64,000 nt of DNA from Dillenia suffruticosa. Taxonomy: Eukaryota; Streptophyta; Magnoliopsida; Dilleniales; Dilleniaceae. The position numbers and the translations under genes are program-made. The notes beneath the pieces are model-generated. The model saw only the letters and a program-made list of their open reading frames with translations. It did not search any database and had not been told where the DNA came from. Shown here in pieces: positions 13,061-25,862 of the stretch (the first letter of the stretch is position 1; each line of letters starts with the position of its first letter). Location of the stretch: NCBI GenBank assembly GCA_033439265.1, contig JAVTVX010000013.1, positions 3,126,501 through 3,190,500 on the forward strand. The letters run 5' to 3'.

Positions 13061-13549
13061 ATAAACATGATAAACAAGTTAAAAATCTAGATTTGAATAC
13101 CTAAACCGCTGTTAAAAATAAGAATACTATATTTTTGGAGCTGGATAATTTGAATTTTACAAATTTATGAAATCTCACTTTTGAACTCCTTTGATCCTCA
13201 TCTGAGTCTTTTCTCCAAAATCTTGTATGAACTATGGACTACTTATCTTGCAACAAGTTGCAAGAAATCATAGAAAATATTACCCTCATATTGTACCCCA
13301 GAAATATTTCTAATGACAACAAAGATATTCCTAATAGGAAATAATTGAGAATTCAAAAAACCTTGTTGGTTCTATTTCTTCCAATTCTATTTTCAACTAA
13401 AAGATATTTCATGGAAGTTTGCATATCTCATATGTTATAACCAGGTCCAAAACCCTTCGCTACAGGTTCATTAGCAACAGGGAAGATAATGTGTCTCAGG
13501 TGCTATGCAGATAATGGCAAACAAAATCCTTTTATTTTCGCTCTTATTC

Positions 13550-13739
13550 ATATTGCTCATGTTGTGAGGGCGAGACTTGGTGCAACGGTTGAGTTCGGAT
13601 TCGAAACGTGAAAATAATCTTTTTGCAAAAAATGCAAGGGGAAGGCTGCGTACATATACACCCACCCTTCCCCTACCCCGCGCTAAGTCGGGGAACACTT
13701 ATGTGCACGGGGTGAGTTCTTATATATTGCTCATGTTGT
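13550..13739 (+). mobile_element. Au-like tRNA-derived SINE with 16-bp target-site duplication
   Basis: The body (13566-13723) opens with GAGGGCGAGACTTGGTGCAACGG (pol III A-box region) and a B-box-like GGATTCGAAACG. It then carries the Au-SINE hallmarks TTGCAAAAAATGCAAGG, GGCTGCGTACA, a CCCTTCCCC...CCCCGCGC stretch and GTGCACGGGGTG near the end. It is flanked by perfect 16-bp repeats ATATTGCTCATGTTGT at 13550-13565 and 13724-13739. The A-to-B-box spacing is short compared with typical Au copies, so the tRNA-like head has an internal deletion. Confidence 0.85.
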
Positions 13740-13929
13740 CTATAGCTGCCATATCATACGATAGCTGAAAAGCTGTGGATCTATGCCTCCTCTTACATAA
13801 TGCAGAATAACTCAAATTTAAGCAAGATAATCCCTTCAAATGATTTGAGTATTATCTAAATTATTATCGGTCATTATATTCAATGAGGTGCGTAGATTGT
13901 TGAACTTCTGTCAAGAAAAGGGGGACAAA

Positions 13930-13932
<3 letters not shown>

Positions 13933-13970
<38 letters not shown>
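13933..13970. repeat. poly-A tract (38 A)
   Basis: A single uninterrupted A run. It may be the tail of an unrecognised retroposon or a slippage-expanded homopolymer. Confidence 0.85.
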
Positions 13971-13974
<4 letters not shown>

Positions 13975-14220
13975 GACATTATAGAATTAACAGAAAAAAA
14001 CATAAAAATGAATTAAATAAATAAATAAATAAATTGTAATATCACCGCAGTGATCAATTCAATGTCTACAACCTTTCAACAAATAATCAAAGATGCCAGA
14101 GTTTAAACTCAAAGCATCACAAAAGGAGTTCGTCAAGGAGTAAACTTATATGAACTTACAAATGGAAATACCCTTAATCCCATCCCATCATTAAAATAGT
14201 CCCATGCTTCCCTACCCATC

Positions 14221-15239
14221 TCAACAATAGCCCTTTCCTAAGCAGTTGAGGCAGCGCTGCACCCTATTACACACCATTAAAAACTTATTAATTTTCTTAT
14301 AAAATCGAAATTCAAAACACAATGTATATAACCATTGAATTGGGTTATTTTGCCCAGAATAATGCTACTTGAACTCAAAAATTAACTTCGAAATTTGTTG
14401 CAAACAGTTTCTTTGGTCATTGAAAGTCACTGATGAGCACATTTGCGACCATTAAAACAGTGTTATTTTCGATTTTTGTCATTTGAATAGTTGGCATACC
14501 AACTACTCTTAAGTGGGTATTTTAAACATTAGTACAATGGTCAAAAAGTAAGGAAAAAAGAAAAACCTGTGTCCGTCGCACGTGGGGCAAAGACACGGAT
14601 TAATAACAACAGGGTCATACAAAGGAGACCACTTGATAGTAGAATTCCCCTTGCAAAGCTTGCATATGTAAAAGCCTACTCCTTTACACTCTACACAAGG
14701 CAAGGAGTACTTTTCCTGCAAACAGCAACAAATTCAAACCTCAAACAAACAAGAAAACATAGAAACAAAATGTGGGGTGTCTTCAAAATTCAAATTGAAG
14801 ATGATTACTCGTTTGGCTTCTGCAAAACCTCAAAATACACTAATAGTACATGAAGAAGCAAATGAAAGAGTGAAGATTCCACCAACAATTACAGCATCAG
14901 AAGTAGCCAGCATGCGAATGGGACGAGGCCTCGTCCCATGAACACAAGCATTTCTTCAAACAGTTTTAAGTGCTCAGCAGAAGAAAACATTACAAAAAGA
15001 TTAACCAACGTAGACCAGGACAATTGTTGAGAAACCTAAGGATAAGGAGTTGTATTTAGGATAAAGATTAAAGTTTCTATAATTTCAATGTGATTCGACG
15101 AAAGGCAAAAAATTTTGTAAAGTGTACCTGGATTTTGTTGTAAGAAAAGAGAACCGAAGTCGGTTCTAGAGTTCAAAACATGAGACCGCTTGTTTGGCAT
15201 GCCGGGTTGACATTGAAAACGTAAACGAGGGTGTTTCAT
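14221..15239 (-). CDS. DnaJ-type zinc-finger (CxxCxGxG-like) protein, 5' end uncertain
   Basis: Two exons are secure: complement(14567..14715) and the last exon complement(14221..14263). They join in frame (AG|G, Arg) and give CVECKGVG, CKLCKGN, CPTCDGHR and CLNCLGKGYC before the stop. These four Cys-pair repeats resemble the DnaJ Cys-rich zinc finger found without a J domain in plant plastid proteins of the BSD2/LQY1 kind. Such proteins act as thiol or chaperone factors. Upstream, complement(14893..~14955) reads RPRPIRMLATSDA and ends at a phase-matched GTAATT donor; it looks like the end of a transit peptide. A likely first exon, complement(15128..15239), starts ATG and is Arg/Gln/Ser-rich, but its donor phase does not fit the next piece, so an exon or the true start is missing from this model. 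A chloroplast location is inferred. Confidence 0.6.
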
Positions 15240-18200
15240 AGAGTTCCTTATTTATTTATTTTGGAATAAAGTTGAGAATTTCAACTATTTAAGTTTGCAC
15301 AGACTCTTTTTTTCATATTTAAATTTTTTAAGGTTGATTCAACTTAATGCAATAATAACAAACCAAACTTAATCTCAAATTTTAGATAAACCGTTTGAAA
15401 TCAATATAAAAGAGAAAGTAAAAAAAATATATTTATAACAAATTTTCATATATCACTTATTTCTATAGAAAATATCTCCTCAATTAAAATTTTAATACTC
15501 ATATATTTACAGATAATTTGAATTCACGTTTATAATAATTTATGTCGATATTTCATTAAATTTTTTATATTTAAAATATCATTTTTCCTAACTAGTATGT
15601 CTTAAAATTTTTATTATATATCTCTAAATCATTTTAAACGATATTTTTTTATTTTATTTATAATTAAATTTACTTCTAATTTATTACATATTTTTTTATA
15701 TTTAATTTAATTTTTTTTATTTTACTACATATCTCTCTTATTATTTTTATTTCATCTACAAGCACTTTATCCTCCTATTTATTTAATGTTACGATCGTTT
15801 TCATCACGTATCGCTCGTTTGTTGTTATTTAATGTCACAACACTGGTTTCATTCACGTATCGCTTTCGTTGCTCAACGCTGTACTCGTTGTTGATTAAAT
15901 TTAATATCTTAAAAAAATGGGGAGCTTACAAATAGGCGAGCTGTCAAGTTCCAGCCAACATACACCCGTCGCATCCAGCAGATAGTTGTCCACTCGTCCT
16001 CCTCAAATCAACATGGTGGGTCCAATGTCAGGATTTCGGCATACGTGTCATGCTGTTCCGTAAGATGGCTTCTCTCTTCCAACTGTCACGTGGCATCCAC
16101 CTCGTGCGGCCTATTGCAAAAGCCCCACATCGGTTCCCTTGTGCCTAAAACGACACACCGAAAGCAAACAAACGACAACCCCTGTAATCCTAGTTTAGTC
16201 AGTTAAAGTGGGTCCATGAGAATTTGAGCGATTTTGTATTTTCCAATGAAAACCCGTATTCTTCTTGTAATCCTATGATTTTCACTTGCCCAAAAAGTCA
16301 AAGAGTATTAAAATAAATAATTTTATTTATATTAGAAAAATAAGCAGTAATAGAAAGCAATCACTAACCCTAGCGAAACAATTGAATCAATCACCTGAGC
16401 CATTATTGAGTCGTAAAATTTCATCCAAATCCAACAAATATACAAATTTCAGTTCTAAAATTCCCAAACAATCAGAAACATGTTTGAGTATTTCTATATT
16501 TGTTAACAACGATGTCTTACTATTTTTGCATGAATATTTATTTTTCTTCTTTTTTTCTTTCCTATGTGGTGTATTTGAATTATCAGTTATTAATCATAAA
16601 TGTTCGACCGATTTCTTTTCATTAAAAAATGTAAAGAACCAAAATGAACAAAAACCTCAATATGGTTGTATGGTTAGTATGGGTACATGTTGAGGCAAGT
16701 GGATGAATAAGGGCCAACAACTTTAATGCATCATATTCCCTCAGGGTATAATAAGCATCTAAAGTTGACACAATTATAACATCTAGAAGGTTTCTTTCAC
16801 CAAATTTTGGTTTCCAAAATGTCTCGAGCATTCAAAAAGAATCTAACGCAATGTGTGTCCTATCTGGGGTTGACAAGGAAACATCGGAGTAATCTAGGAA
16901 TAAGTTCTATATGTAATAAGAAAGAGAATATATGTAATATGAATTGTACTCAACACCAACTTCATTTTGCATTTTGTCTCGAAACATTCTTATGGAATCA
17001 GTAGAAAAGAATTTTCAATAGCCTCCCTCCAAGTTTCCCTCATAAGAGAAATATTCACTCAATAAAGAGAAAATGCTGTGGTCAGATCATTCTTTTAAAC
17101 CAACTTTTCTACCGTCTTGGGTATTGTCTTCCACTTCGCCCCTTTAGGCTACTCAAGAGCTCATTCCTATCAAAAAGTCATCTGAGAGTCGTGTCTTGAT
17201 CTCCCTTTTTATGTTACAGATACACAACTTCAATTTCTAATACTTGCGATAAAAATTTTTCTACTCAACTGAATTTTTTATTATTATTTTAAAAATTAGA
17301 GATAAGGTTTTTTTTTTTTTTTTTGAAATCCTTTTGAAGTCAAACAATTATGAAAAAAACATTATTTTTAAAACATTTAATACCAATTTTTTTTCTAAAG
17401 TCTCTTTTCCCATGATTATGAAAAAAGAAATACAATGCTTAACAGAATGCTAACTTTATGTAGAATAAATAAATAAGTACCAATTAATCAAAACTATAAT
17501 CCTTAATCATAGCATTCCTCTTATAAAAAAGAGTAAGTTTAAAAATTTTTCTTTATTTTTGAAATTTAAATAATGTGAGATACATGAAACCACCGTTAAA
17601 AAATGTAATTTTGTAAAGATATAAATGATTAATAAGTAAATATTGTAAGTTAGAAAAAAAAAAAAAAAAAAAAAGGAGAGAGAGAGAGAGAAATTTTCCT
17701 TGTTGGAGTAAACGACAAAAGTGGGATATCATTCTCGTTAGGCTTAGATCACAGAAGATGCAACCAACTTCCCTCGAATCCCCAGGCATTACAATATGGC
17801 AACTTCAATATGCACATAAATTTCACTGTAATATCTAAACTGCCATTCCATTCAATTTTTCACTATCTACATCCTTTCAAGAATTAGAAACATAATAATT
17901 TTAATTAAGAATTAATTTTAAATACTTTTATTAAAAAACATAAATACCACATAGGATAATTAAAATTTTTTATAAGAAATAATTTAAAAATTGGTTGATA
18001 TATTACTAATATAATTTTAATATATTATCAACGAATTTAGTCAAAATTCTTTTTTTATATATATAGAAGAGATTTGAATCGGATATTTCTAAATGAAAAA
18101 GAAATGTTCTAGATTTGATATTGCGATAACAATGCTCATGCAATATAAATAGGCAAGAATGAAAATAGGGGTTTTTATGGGAGTAAAATCTTTTTCAATA

Positions 18201-19430
18201 AGTCAATATAGTGAAAGAAAATAATAATAATAAATTGAATGCATATTTTTTAACAAAAGTTAAAAAATTAAATACTAAAATTTAAGAAACCGGCGAGAGT
18301 AAAATTTTCTCCTCTCATGATTATTTAAGACCAAATAATAATATATTCCATAATTTTCAACTGAAATATTTCCAAAATATATAGAGCTTGTTTAAATTGA
18401 AATTTGGGTCAATTGTAACCAAGTGAAATTTATACAAATTATTAAAATAATGATACTTTTAATTAATTTTATAAAAAGATATTTATTTTTATTTATAAAA
18501 CTCTATAATTTCAGTCCAAATCATTTTGGTTAAAAAATATTATAAACAAAACAAAATAAAATAAAATAAATCAAGAATTTCCAAATTGGGATGTTTTATT
18601 TCTTATTGAGTTTTTGTGGTAATAAACTTCTGTTTTAACTTAAACAAATCTTTTTAAAAAATTACCAAAATTAGAATAATATAAAAACAATGAAATAATC
18701 ACTTCTAATTACAATTCCCCATTCTTACCCAAAATAGAAACCCAAACGAAGACAAAAATTCTATATACCACAAGACACCATTTTATTGGCCTTTCGAAAG
18801 TATATAACAAAATTTTATTTTTATATTTTTATCAAATTATTAAATTTAATTTTTGTTAGTTCCTTTCGATTTTCTAATTCTAATTTCTCAATATTTTCAA
18901 ATAATCACGACTTTTAATTAATTTACAAATTTTCTAAAATTCATCGGGTCTTAAATCTAATTTTATTAATAATTATAAAAAAAATATTTTTGAATTTTGA
19001 ATATTAAATTTATATATTAGTTAAGAATAAAGGAGATTAATATGCGTTGTGATGAACTAGAGTGGAAAAACGCTGTGGAGCGTTCTGTTGATACAGTTTT
19101 TTTTATCTTTTTTGTAAAGGTATCGAGTTTAAATTAAAAAATAAAAAAAATAAAAACTAGAGTGGAAAATAATAAAAATTCTTTAATTATTTGGAATGCA
19201 TGCGAACAATAATTTCTGAGAGTCCCACTAAAAATAGAAAAATCAAAAAGACAAAAATTCTATCGGACCCCACATGACCAATTTCCCAAATATTTTATTT
19301 TTTACAACTCCATGAGTCCTATTCCCACAACAAATCAGAAAACAGAATCACACCTAACGTGGCAATCTCGCAATTAGTGTCCAACTAGAACACCAATTAT
19401 GGAACCTCACTTCTTCCCTCTTCTCTCACT
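15240..19430. other. intergenic region, mostly AT-rich, no gene
   Basis: No supported gene. At 15780-15880 there are two degenerate units of about 50 bases, each with ATTTAATGT followed by CACGTATCGCT. At 17657-17694 an A run is followed by GA repeats. The 135-codon frame at 16286-16693 lacks an ATG at its head and is a low-complexity Lys/Ser/Phe translation of AT-rich DNA. From 17.8 to 19.3 kb I see only AT-rich sequence. Confidence 0.55.
16087..16092. promoter_or_regulatory. G-box CACGTG
   Basis: A perfect palindromic CACGTG within TCACGTGGC, about 850 bases upstream of the putative first exon of the minus-strand zinc-finger gene. The surrounding 15.9-16.2 kb is locally GC-richer and promoter-like. 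Function is inferred from the motif only. Confidence 0.3.
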
Positions 19431-19434
19431 CACC

Positions 19435-19440
19435 TATAAA
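19435..19440 (+). promoter_or_regulatory. probable TATA box of the Raf-like kinase gene
   Basis: TATAAA within CACCTATAAACACTCCCC lies 59 bases before the ATG at 19494 and is followed by a CT-rich leader, a standard plant promoter layout. An ACGTGGC word (ABRE/G-box core) lies about 75 bases upstream at 19357-19363. Confidence 0.6.
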
Positions 19441-19493
19441 CACTCCCCTCTTCTCTCTCCTCGCTACTCTCTCTCATACGCACACAGTCAGTC

Positions 19494-22400
19494 ATGAAAG
19501 AACCAATAGTTTCTCGCAAAAGAAGAGCCAATTCATCATCATCGTCAAAGAAAATCAAGCTTGTTATCAGCTTCAATGGCTCGTTCAAACCGAGACCACC
19601 TTCAAACAAGCTTAGATACATTGGTGGGGAGACAAGGATTGTTTCGATAGATCGAAACATTGGTTTTAAGAATCTCAAATCGAAGATTTCCTCCGAACTT
19701 TGCCCTAACAACAGTTCGTTTTTTATCAAGTATCAGTTGCCTGAGTCGAACTCGATCGATGGGTCTATTCCTCTGATTCTAATTGCCTCTGATGATGATG
19801 TCAGGTGCATGATTGATGAGTTTGACAAGCTTGAACTCTCTAGTAAGCCTTCTCGTATCCGAGTTTTTGTTTGTGATGATAATGATAATTATAATAATGA
19901 TGTTTGTGAAAAGAATGTTGTTTTCGGTTGTGGGTTTGGTTTGAAATTAAGCAATGGTAAGGGTCTCGATGATATTTGCGGAAAGAATCTAGGCATCTGT
20001 CATGGAGTTGTTAATGATCTGGGTGGAGATGCTAATGGTGTTTGTGTGAAGACTTCAAAAGGGGTTTTGGCTTGTTGTGATAGTAGTGATACCAAAAAGT
20101 GTTGTGCCTGTGATGGGCCTGGTTTGAATCTTGGCAAAACTGAGGGTTTTATTGATTTGGGTGTGAAGAATTTTGCTGGAGGTGGTGAGAATTTTCGTTG
20201 TAAAGATTTGGAGACGTTGAATTTTGGTTCCCATTTGTGTGGAACTGGAGAAAGGAACGATTTGGTAGTGCCTGCTGTCGGTAGTGTTCAGAATGGTAAA
20301 GATCCACTTAGGTTGAAGCAACAAGCAGTTTTGGGAAATCAATCTGGTAGAATTCGTAGTCCTCCCCATTTTCCTCCTCCACCGGGCTTAAAAGGGCGCC
20401 GCTTTCCTGCTCCACCAGTGCTAAAAGGTTCTTCCGCGGGTAAAGGTGTATACAGGAAGGGCGATAATGAAGTTATGGACTTTGGCTCGAAGTTACAGAC
20501 AACTGGAAATTGTACAAGACTTTCACATCTTAAGGACCCATATAGAGATTCATGTGGTGTAAACAATGCGAATTACGAGGATCCGGGTGCCAATATCGTG
20601 GGCAATCAAGGTTGTAATAATTTGGTTCAAATTCCTGTCTCTAGTTCACATCCATTGCATCCAAGGGATGATAATCTGCATGTGGAAAGAGATAGTCTGC
20701 AAAGCTTGGTGGCGCAATTCGCTCAAGTCTTGGGTCATGAGAATGCAGTTAAGGCTGGCATTAATGGAGGGGGATATAGTCATTCTCAAATGGGAACAGA
20801 GTACAATTCTTCTGTCGGTATGGTGTCGACCTTTGCTGGTGTTAGGCAGGGTATGGGGCAACCATTGATGAGAAATTTTAACAGAGAAAACATTAAGCCG
20901 TGTTCTGACTGCTGCTATGTAGAAGAGATGTGCTTTGTTCCATTATCTTGTCAGAATCCACTCCTCGGACCACCCTTTCCTGTACAATCATCTTATCCCA
21001 GCAACAACATTTGTACCAATCCTAAGTGCAGTGTAAAGGTCCATCAATTTGGCCCAACAGGTGTGAGAAATCATCGTATTTTTTCTTACCAAATGAAGAA
21101 CCAGCGAAGAAAACCTACTGAGATTGGAAGCCGCCTCACCACTAGATCAGATGGAAAGCCGATGGCAGTTCGATGCTACACTCGGCTCTCACCAAATGCA
21201 CAATCTACAATCTACAAACAGGGGCCATCCACAAGATTGCCCAATCCACATTCCCTGAAGCCTTGGCCAAATTTCCATCTTTATGCACCGGAAGGAGCTG
21301 TGAGAATGACTGGTTCTAGGTTAAGCAACCAGTCTTCATCTTTCAACCAAGGTGAAGACAGCTTTAGTGAGCAAGGTGTCTGTACAGTTCAGAATCAAAA
21401 GGCAAAGATTGGTCAGTGTCATTTAACGCATGATGTGGCCTGCAATGCTCCTGTTGACCAATTTATGTTGCATCCTAATGGTACTGAGGACCCATTGCAA
21501 TGTGAAAGGAAGTTGCCTGTTCATGAAGATCAGATAATCCAATCTGACTGTGAAAACTATGAAATTCGATATCAGAACCCAGGTCTGAAACTGCATGGTG
21601 CTCCAGCTAACAGCAAACCTATTTCTGATGTTGAAATAGAGCCATTGTTGATAGATCTAAGTGAAGGTTTCAACAATCAGATATCAAAAGTTGAAGCAAA
21701 TTCTTGCCAGAATGGTTCTCAGAGTCAACAAGATGGAGTTGCATCTTCAGTTTATCTTTCTTTATATAAGCTATCATTGTCTTCATCCAATGAAGTGGAG
21801 CCTAAGACAAGTACTTCTCTTGCTAACAATGATTACGCCATTCCTTTACCAAAGCCTCCTTTTGAGCCCTTAAATCTAGAGGATCAAGGATGCATTGGCT
21901 CAGCCCAACATGTTCAGAAACTGAGTACAGTCTCTTCCAATTCATCTCCTCGGGATGTAGCCAAATTGCCAAATGATCAAGTTCACATTGACAAGAACCA
22001 ACCAATTCATAGGACTAGTGCAAGCAACGGTGAAAAGGTATCACCATAAGAAACTTCATTTAATTATTAGTCTTATTTGAAATATTTAAATAGTGTACAG
22101 CATAAATGCAATGGAAATTATGTAGATAGTATGTTTATATAGTTGCCATGCTGAAGCTTTCCCTAATTAATTATCTTTTTCTGGCAGGCTGAAACTAGAG
22201 ATTCTCAGAACTCAAAGGTACTTGGTGGACTTCCTACTGACCTTGCCGGGTATTACACTCATTTGGCCACTCGAGAATTGCAGGTATGTATCACAAAAGA
22301 GCATGTTTCACATTTCTTTCATTATTATTGACTCAAAACCAGAACGGAAGACTATATCTAAAGGTATTGATGTTTTTCTGTAGACTATTAAAACTTCTGA

Positions 22401-25400
22401 TCTTGAATATATCAAGGAGCTTGGTTCCGGCACATATGGAACTGTTTTCTATGGAAAATGGAGGGGTTCTGATGTCGCCATTAAGAAGCTAAAGTCAAGT
22501 AGCTTTACTAAAGGTGGTGTTGATGAGGATAGACTGGTAATTATTTGCTCTTTCTAGTCTCCAGTTCTATGGTTTGCGGCTTTGCCATCATTTGATTCTC
22601 TTTAATGAAAGTTTCCTAATGTGCAGATTCATTCACATACATAAAGATAATTAGCACATAGTTTCTAACCTATCATTTTGCCCTGACTAACAACAATATG
22701 ATGATTTGTTTAATGTACATATAATGTAGAGATGTACAAAAATGGAATGAAATGCCTATTTATCGGATATAGTTTTTCAAATTCAGGCAGACTGTCCATG
22801 CTGCGGTTGATACTTCTTATTCTTGATAGCCTGAGCAAAATTTATTTGTTTCCATTTTTTTTTTTTGTCTGAATGGCATATCTCAATTTGTCATTTCTTT
22901 CTCAATTCTTTGTAGGTCGCAGATTTTTGGAGGGAAGCTCACTTACTGGGCCAGCTTCACCATCCTAATATTGTAGCACTTTATGGAGTAGTCACGGATG
23001 GACCTCTAACAAATTTGGCAACGGTGACAGAATACATGGTGAATGGCTCACTTAAGCAAGTTTTACAAAGAAAAGACAGGTATGGTTACAGTTTAAAATT
23101 TTTTGTATCATGCACTTAGAGCTTAATGTTGACTAAACTACAACATGTTCCATGTCTAAAGTCGCTTCTTGAGTGGAGATGTTTAACATGGACTTACTAT
23201 CTGCCTTTTTATGCCTTTGGATTTGTATCCTGGATCAGTCAATTCCTTTTGCTTTAACAGACAAGTGAGAGGAAGGTGACCTATATTACTAAGAATTCAA
23301 TCGCCCTTTTTTACCACTAGGCAAAAAGCCTGGGTTTGGTGCCCTTATGTGATTAGGATGATCGATTAATAGAAAGGATTTTAGGACTTAGTTTTATTTA
23401 TGCAACTTTTACACAATACTCATGATGTCATATGGCTAACAATTTATAATCATTCCATGCCAATTTTATTATAGGAAGATAATTTAATGTTACTAATAGA
23501 ATCTTATATGGTAGAACTTAGATTATTTTCTCAAATAACCTTTTTCATAGACCAAGTATATATACTAGCGTCTTCTTTCATCCTTTCTGCACTTCAACAT
23601 TGCTGAAAGCCTCTACCTTCCTGGTAGGGTTATTGGAATTCTTGAACACCTGCAGTTGAAGTTGACTTCCTCTTGTTAGTTCACTCTATCCTGGCCAAAA
23701 AAAAATTGTGACCTCTGCTAATTGCTTTATACTGCATTTAAACACCAGACAGTTCTGGTCATGCATGTTTCATATTATAAATTGTCTTTGATAAAATTTA
23801 CAACCAATGGCTTGTTCATAGAGAGTTGATATCATTAAGAAGATTCTTTTATCTTAAAAGTGTCATAGGCAAAGAGAATGTCATTAAAGGGAAGTTTTTT
23901 GCTGCTTAGATGAACTTGTAATGAGTACAGGTGCAGAAAGGGAAATATCAAATGCGTCATTCTTATTTCAGGACTTGGTGTGTTCTAAGTTCTTCATCCA
24001 GTGGTAGTGAATTAACCTATCAGCCATCTATTTTTCTTGGATTATGAGAACAGAGGTCATCATACCAGATGTTGTTAGGCTTCTCTAAATTTCTTCTCTA
24101 TTATATTTGTATCGTATACATCACGGAATACAGAGATTGTTACCATTTGGTTATTGAAGTTCTTCATTTTGAGGTGCTCAGTCTCACAGTCACAGCACAA
24201 TGTTATATGTCGCTTGCACATGTTTGTTTCCTTACAACACTCCCAAATCTTCAAATCATGTACTCATTTTCACATCTGGATTTATCTAAAGTTCTGCTTT
24301 TTGGTTTTTGACAGAACTATTGATCGTAGAAAGAGGATAATAATAGCAATGGACGCTGCCTTTGGTATGGAATATCTGCATGAGAAGAACATTGTTCATT
24401 TTGACTTAAAGTCTCATAACTTTTTGGTAAATATGAGGGATCCTCAACGACCAGTTTGCAAGGTACCAATAGGTTGCCCACTTCAAGACATGGCACATCC
24501 TTAATGACTGTTCTTTGTTGATATAACAACACTTCTGAATTTTTGTCCTTGTAGATCGGTGATCTAGGGTTATCAAAAATCAAAAAGAGGACACTTGTTT
24601 CTGGTGGAGTTCGAGGGACTATTCCATGGATGGCTCCGGAGCTCCTGAATGCTCAGAGCAACAACATGGTTACAGAAAAGGTAGGGTAATAGTTTCCATA
24701 AAAAAATTGTATGCTGTCTCATACATTGCTTATGCATAATGCTTGTACTGAATTGTTTCTTTGAATGCCACCATTTTAGGTCGATGTGTACTCATTTGGC
24801 ATAGTTATGTGGGAACTCTTGACCGGGGAGGAACCTTATGCAAACTTGCGTTCAGAGGAAATTATTGGTATGTGGCTTCAATTTGAAACTTAGTGACAAA
24901 TGTATTCATGCATTACCAAATCTCTGTCATCTCAAATCTTTCATCCTTGTCAGGGAAATTGAGCATATAAGCTATATAAAAATATGAAATCTAATCATTC
25001 ATTACTTCAATTAACCTATTATAATTGATTGAGAATTTCTAAAATATCCATGATAACAAATATGAAAATATGAACATAAACAAACTCAAATATTTTGAAA
25101 TTAAATTGTTACTAATTTATTTTGATACTCAATATTTTCTGACATGGTTTTATATTTATTCCTTGATGCTCATTTTCTCCGACAATCTTAATTATTTCAT
25201 CCACTCATGTTAAACCAACTTTCCTTAAGGAGATGATCGTAACTTCTATCCATCTTGGTCATTGTTTTGCCTGTTCACACTCTTGCTCTTGACCAACCAT
25301 GCATCCTATGGACTCTCATGCCTTAAGCTTTTTAGTTTAAGACCAAACGCGAATGACATATAAAGTGACTTCAGGGTTTCATTCTCATTTAACACTGACA

Positions 25401-25862
25401 ATCGAATTTTGTAGTAGGGTAATGCTAATTTTCTTGGCCGATTATCCATGCATCATTTTAATGGTTTTTTAGGCAAATTTTCATTGGGTAAAATTTTGTG
25501 CCAACCTTTTTGTTCTCTCCATACTCACTGACGCTCAACAAATGCTTGGCACATAGACCTTGAAAACGATCCATGGCCGTTAGGGGCTTTCACAAACTCG
25601 CCTGTACCTGTCATGACAAAGTCTGAATTTATAAATAGGATGGTATTAAGTACATTCAGATTTGCTTATATCTTTCTTTTCCAATAAATTATCAGCTGGT
25701 ATTATTAAAGGCAGTCTGCAGCCTGAGATTCCAAGTTGGTGTGATCCTGCGTGGAGATCATTGATGGAGAGGTGCTGGTCATTGGATCCAAACTCAAGGC
25801 CATCATTCACGGAGATTGCCAAGGAGCTTCGCACCATGTCAGCGGCCATGAACATCAGATGA
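19494..25862 (+). CDS. PB1-domain Raf-like MAPKKK (B4 group)
   Basis: Eight exons: 19494..22037, 22188..22283, 22384..22536, 22916..23079, 24315..24462, 24555..24680, 24780..24867 and 25696..25862. All introns are GT-AG and phases match, giving 1161 aa. A PB1 domain spans about residues 20-115 ([13 protein letters not shown] ... [21 protein letters not shown]), for protein-protein pairing. Residues 120-850 are long and low in conserved structure, with a Pro-rich patch near 290-305. The kinase domain starts near 886: GSGTYG (894-899), Lys914, HFDLKSHN (Asp1016), DLG instead of DFG (1038-1040), [11 protein letters not shown], and it ends AAMNIR at the stop. HFDLKSHN and the short C-terminus point to the Arabidopsis RAF35/RAF40/RAF42 subset of B4 kinases. 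Known B4 kinases activate ABA-independent SnRK2s in osmotic stress; a role here is inferred. HFD lacks the Arg of HRD, so it is a non-RD kinase. Confidence 0.93.

Larger units (their letters stand above)
6084..14220. other. gene-poor intergenic region
   Basis: No conserved protein is recognisable in about 8 kb. It contains a (CT)n run, a U2 snRNA-derived insertion, an LTR-like stretch, an Au-like SINE and a 38-base A run, each listed separately. A CT-rich leader-like stretch at 11130-11220 followed by short frames could be a promoter or 5'UTR of an unrecognised transcript. The frame 11583-11891 (-) holds one strong hydrophobic segment (about residues 57-74), but no splice partner or homologue was recognised. 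A worn tRNA-like repeat resembling the SINEs at 34.6 and 51.8 kb lies at about 6120-6290. Confidence 0.5.

Noticed and set aside
15780..15880. possible satellite array
   Set aside because: Only two degenerate units are visible, too few and too diverged to call a satellite.
16286..16693. 135-codon plus-strand open frame
   Set aside because: It has no ATG at its head and translates to low-complexity Lys/Ser/Phe sequence typical of AT-rich DNA, with no domain and no splice context.
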